From the NCBI GenBank assembly GCA_902786285.1, contig CADABX010000013.1, positions 1 through 64,000 on the forward strand: a stretch of DNA of 64,000 nucleotides, read 5' to 3'. Of this stretch, positions 62,501 to 64,000 are shown one piece after another. This DNA is from Oscillospiraceae bacterium (GTDB lineage Bacteria; Bacillota; Clostridia; Oscillospirales; Acutalibacteraceae). How positions within the stretch are numbered: the first letter of the stretch is position 1; every line of letters starts with the position of its first letter. A program made the position numbers and the translations under genes. The notes below the pieces were generated by a model, which ran no database searches, had not been told where the DNA came from, and saw only the letters and a list, made by a program, of their open reading frames with translations.

Positions 62501-62915
62501 GTATAACGCGAAATGGGATGAGATCAGGGGCGAATGGTTTTTTGACGCGTCGGACGGTATTGTCAAAAAAGAAAACGACGACGGCTTCGAGCTGCGCGGC
62601 ATTGTGGACGGCATGCATCTGACCTTCCCGAACATTAAAAATATGCCTGAAAACGCGACACTGCGGATATGCGTTTCCAACGGCAATGATACCCCTTGTA
62701 CGGTGGAAGTCCGCAAGGAGAATGAAAAAGGCAAGCTCCTCGGTACGTGTACTGTCGGGAACACAGGGGGCTTTGACAAGTATCAGACCTTTGATATCGG
62801 ACTGAAAAACAACGCAGGCACGCTGGGGCTGTGCTTTGTATTCAGAAGCGACGCCCCCGAAGCGCTGCGGTTTGACATGTTCAGCTTTATAGAGAACACA
62901 GGAAAGGATGAATGA
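59523..62915 (+). CDS. Surface glycosidase fusion: DUF5060 - DUF4038 - GH43-like
   Basis: This 1130-residue protein starts MKTSEIHTRIILALVLSVLL behind AAAGGAGGGG, with an N-terminal membrane or signal segment. In order: DUF5060-like Ig domain (about 95-190, CTELVFKSGKEYEDPF); DUF4038 TIM barrel (about 200-560, KYFTYADGTPFFYLGDTHWSL, with acids in TLGQEVDNDFYW); a short beta module; GH43-like five-bladed propeller from about 705 (FPDMGVCDPHVHIYNGKAW, with the Asp near 720 and a later Glu in ECYAVDSAE); and a C-terminal beta domain. DUF4038 relatives include apiosidase-type GH140; GH43 acts on arabinan or xylan. Two such catalytic domains in one chain suggests processing of branched plant glycan. 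The ATG at 59523 is used because the promoter lies within the longer frame. Confidence 0.82.
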   Translation: MKTSEIHTRIILALVLSVLLLCGAVALNLAERQNAPKLSFSFEAVKDSVACFSARLSVFFMGENKMEVPTAAPSSDKTTPAGEIPEIALGTQAIQTEAWRCTELVFKSGKEYEDPFSDVTLNLFLIGDGRQRTIPCFWDGENVWKARVACPSAGTWYYKTVCSDETDAGLHDQTGRLECREYGGTLEVYKHGFPTTDAGKKYFTYADGTPFFYLGDTHWSLGDETPKMVKEISAKRAAQGFTVWQSESIGEKFDLTDGVTDEDLEGFRDFDEKFRIIADAGLTHANAQFFFSAFMDQLIEKHGGFSGDPITGTIDGKEVTVKDFSNEAKTYLEYLSRYWVARYGAYPVMWTLGQEVDNDFYWNETTHPVWNALNNPYKLVAAYIAKYDAYGHPLSAHQENAALTAAYGNGLDNDEPLTVYSRDASSSAFRNVSAHSFYAAQWSPVLYGSDESGIPKDYWYNSQGKPSVNYEGRYCYLWTKNFGARAQGWMAYLNGMYGYGWGGQDTWSYLNPYGENEDSDDGVDTVTADEKQAATWRDALDYPSTYQTGYMRSFLEDGKWWELIPRFDDEGWFMPHGGVYGLCAANEDRSEIVLYFYSFADPSVAERPNTDSRGGKETGTLGHLKPLARYEYQWYDPISGEYGRIGAFRASALGTYCIGEKPTATDWALRITPAPLPFGEAVGEFTSRIFSSKQKAQEVDDMKLPDGDFIRIFPDMGVCDPHVHIYNGKAWLFSSHDRGPGQPIFRMDDWRIFSSDDLVNWKLEATVHPEDTFLGQCEECYAVDSAERNGKYYFYFSQQQYQTGVMVSEKGPAGPYKDALGAPLLPPRLAETPSYDPTVFIDDDENQTPYIMWGYTLGADHYYIARLNEDMISLAEEPKMVEIENGWKNDACWISKFGGVYYLNSHEGDYATSDNIYGPYTYRGKICQDCFTDHGTFFTFHNQLYFTYAVPENFGSDEPLDRYYRTMKIVYAHLKDNGEIVTDDFIKKVGVGQYNAKWDEIRGEWFFDASDGIVKKENDDGFELRGIVDGMHLTFPNIKNMPENATLRICVSNGNDTPCTVEVRKENEKGKLLGTCTVGNTGGFDKYQTFDIGLKNNAGTLGLCFVFRSDAPEALRFDMFSFIENTGKDE

Positions 62916-64000
62916 CTATGAAAAAAGCCATATCCGTTTTATTGACCGCGTTGCTCCTGCTGTCATGCTGCGTCACAGCAACTGCAAAAAGCGCTGCGAC
63001 CGATACAGCCGCGCTTGCTGCGTCAAAGATTCCGTCCTGGCAGTGGCAGCTTGATGTTACTTTTCCCGACTGGAAGGGCAGCATCAACACGTCGTTTGCC
63101 GTCAACAACCGGATCGGCTTCTATTGCTATGCCGGACAGGGCGTGCTGTATCTTCAACCGGATAAGAACTGCGGCGCATTCTCGCTTTATGTCAACGGAA
63201 CGCGCGTTTCCACGAAAAACGCCGTCCCCGGGACCTCGTATAAGCTGAACATTTCCGCACTCACGGTGAACGGACTGAACACGCTGCAGGTCAGCAATAT
63301 CAAAAAAGGAACGGTCCGTGTCTGCGTTCCTTATCCAACGGTGATGAAAGGAAAACTGAAAGACGTCGGGCTGTCGAAATACGCACTGCAGACCATTGAC
63401 CGGATCATCACCGCCGACATCAAAAACGGCTTTTCGAGCGCTCAGCTTGCCGTTGTGAAAGACGGACGTCTTGTCTATGAAAATGCCTGGGGCAACGTCC
63501 GGACTTATGACAAAAAAGGGCGTCCGGTCAAAGCAGCACCCGTCACGACCGAAACGCTTTATGACCTTGCGTCGAACACAAAGATGTACAGTGTGAACTA
63601 TGCCATCCAGTATCTTTTGACCCGGGGCAAGGTCAACCTGGACGCCAGAATTGTGGATATCCTCGGCAAGGCGTTTTCTGAAAAAACGATCGACTTCAAA
63701 TATGACGGCTATGATCCTGTTTCGCTCAAGACCAACAAGAGCTGGAAAGCGAAGCTCACTATCCGTGACCTGCTGAAACACCAGGGCGGTTTTCCGGCGG
63801 GGCCGCAATACTTCAACGACCGCTATGACTGCGCGTCGCAGTATTTCGATTCTGACAAGGGCAATGTGCTTTATGCCGGAACAGGCGCCGACACAGCAAC
63901 CAGAAAGAAAACACTGAAGCAGATTTTCCGAACGCCTCTGATGTATGAACCCGGCACACAAACCGTCTATAGCGACGTGGATTACATGGTGCTTTGCTTC
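62912..64000 (+). CDS. Serine hydrolase, beta-lactamase/class C PBP family (5' part)
   Basis: It starts MTMKKAISVLLTALLLLSCC in an ATGA overlap with the glycosidase; the second ATG at 62918 is equally possible. A signal peptide or lipoprotein signal is followed by an unrecognised N-terminal beta domain (about 40-145). Then comes a serine-hydrolase domain with the SxxK motif in LYDLASNTKMYS and a Tyr motif in TVYSDVDYMV, like the PBP4b/YfeW group. The frame runs off the right edge. It may deacylate, or trim peptidoglycan or esters on glycans; coexpression with the glycosidase is implied by the overlap. Confidence 0.83.
   Translation, partial: MTMKKAISVLLTALLLLSCCVTATAKSAATDTAALAASKIPSWQWQLDVTFPDWKGSINTSFAVNNRIGFYCYAGQGVLYLQPDKNCGAFSLYVNGTRVSTKNAVPGTSYKLNISALTVNGLNTLQVSNIKKGTVRVCVPYPTVMKGKLKDVGLSKYALQTIDRIITADIKNGFSSAQLAVVKDGRLVYENAWGNVRTYDKKGRPVKAAPVTTETLYDLASNTKMYSVNYAIQYLLTRGKVNLDARIVDILGKAFSEKTIDFKYDGYDPVSLKTNKSWKAKLTIRDLLKHQGGFPAGPQYFNDRYDCASQYFDSDKGNVLYAGTGADTATRKKTLKQIFRTPLMYEPGTQTVYSDVDYMVLCF

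Overview
The window reads as chromosomal DNA of a fairly GC-rich Gram-positive anaerobe of the Clostridia, most like an Oscillospiraceae/Ruminococcaceae gut bacterium. This assignment is inference. It rests on a division-and-wall cluster opened by mraZ, an SpoVD-like PBP with PASTA domains, a MurE with the DNPR motif of meso-diaminopimelate enzymes, consensus sigma-A promoters, and secreted proteins with InlB-like, FN3 and beta-helix domains but no LPXTG signal.

Layout. 1-1522: end of lepA, then hemW. 1737-4381: patatin phospholipase, then a zinc macrodomain hydrolase overlapping a class M sirtuin, a reversible ADP-ribosylation pair. 4436-5782 (minus): NADP-type glutamate dehydrogenase. 6111-9575: acyl-CoA ligase and a secreted alpha/beta-hydrolase-like protein. 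9811-14755 (minus): complete branched-chain amino acid ABC transporter livJHMGF. 14892-19272 (minus): secreted InlB-repeat protein, OhrR-like regulator, thiol peroxidase and an FAD oxidoreductase. 19330-32816 (minus): dcw cluster mraZ-rsmH-ftsL-ftsI-murE-mraY-ftsW-murG-murA-ftsQ, with ftsZ behind its own promoter; murD, murF, murC and ftsA are absent from it. 33031-36105 (minus): AT-rich CHAP/FN3 secreted protein. 36637-40446: M20 peptidase, a DUF436 (YwlG) protein, a 27-residue peptide gene, tRNA-Ser(CGA), a DUF1349 protein and a small unknown. 40447-41760: no convincing protein gene, but a structured RNA gene with its own promoter and terminator.

41760-64000 is the most interesting part. 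A LytS-type histidine kinase and a response regulator with a SARP-like DNA-binding region sit between two transcription units that lead away from them. Leftward are a 2177-residue beta-helix/InlB surface protein, a lipoprotein, a BspA-like protein and a second giant surface protein broken by a frameshift. Rightward are a DUF5060-DUF4038-GH43 glycosidase fusion and a serine hydrolase. Both units start from promoters carrying the same 18-bp element, two TTTGGAC heptamers 11 bp apart and exactly 9 bp upstream of the -10 box. That is the geometry known for SARP activators, so the two-component system probably switches on both arms together. Three of the leftward proteins share an unusual C-terminal tail (CK-aromatic, a His, then ILYFFAHLFG and a basic end) where a sortase signal would be expected. 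I read the locus as a signal-controlled cell-surface and glycan-processing island with a tail-based attachment or sorting signal I cannot match to a named one.

Most long antisense open frames here are shadows of GC-rich genes and are left out. All family assignments are from motif recognition by eye; no search was run.
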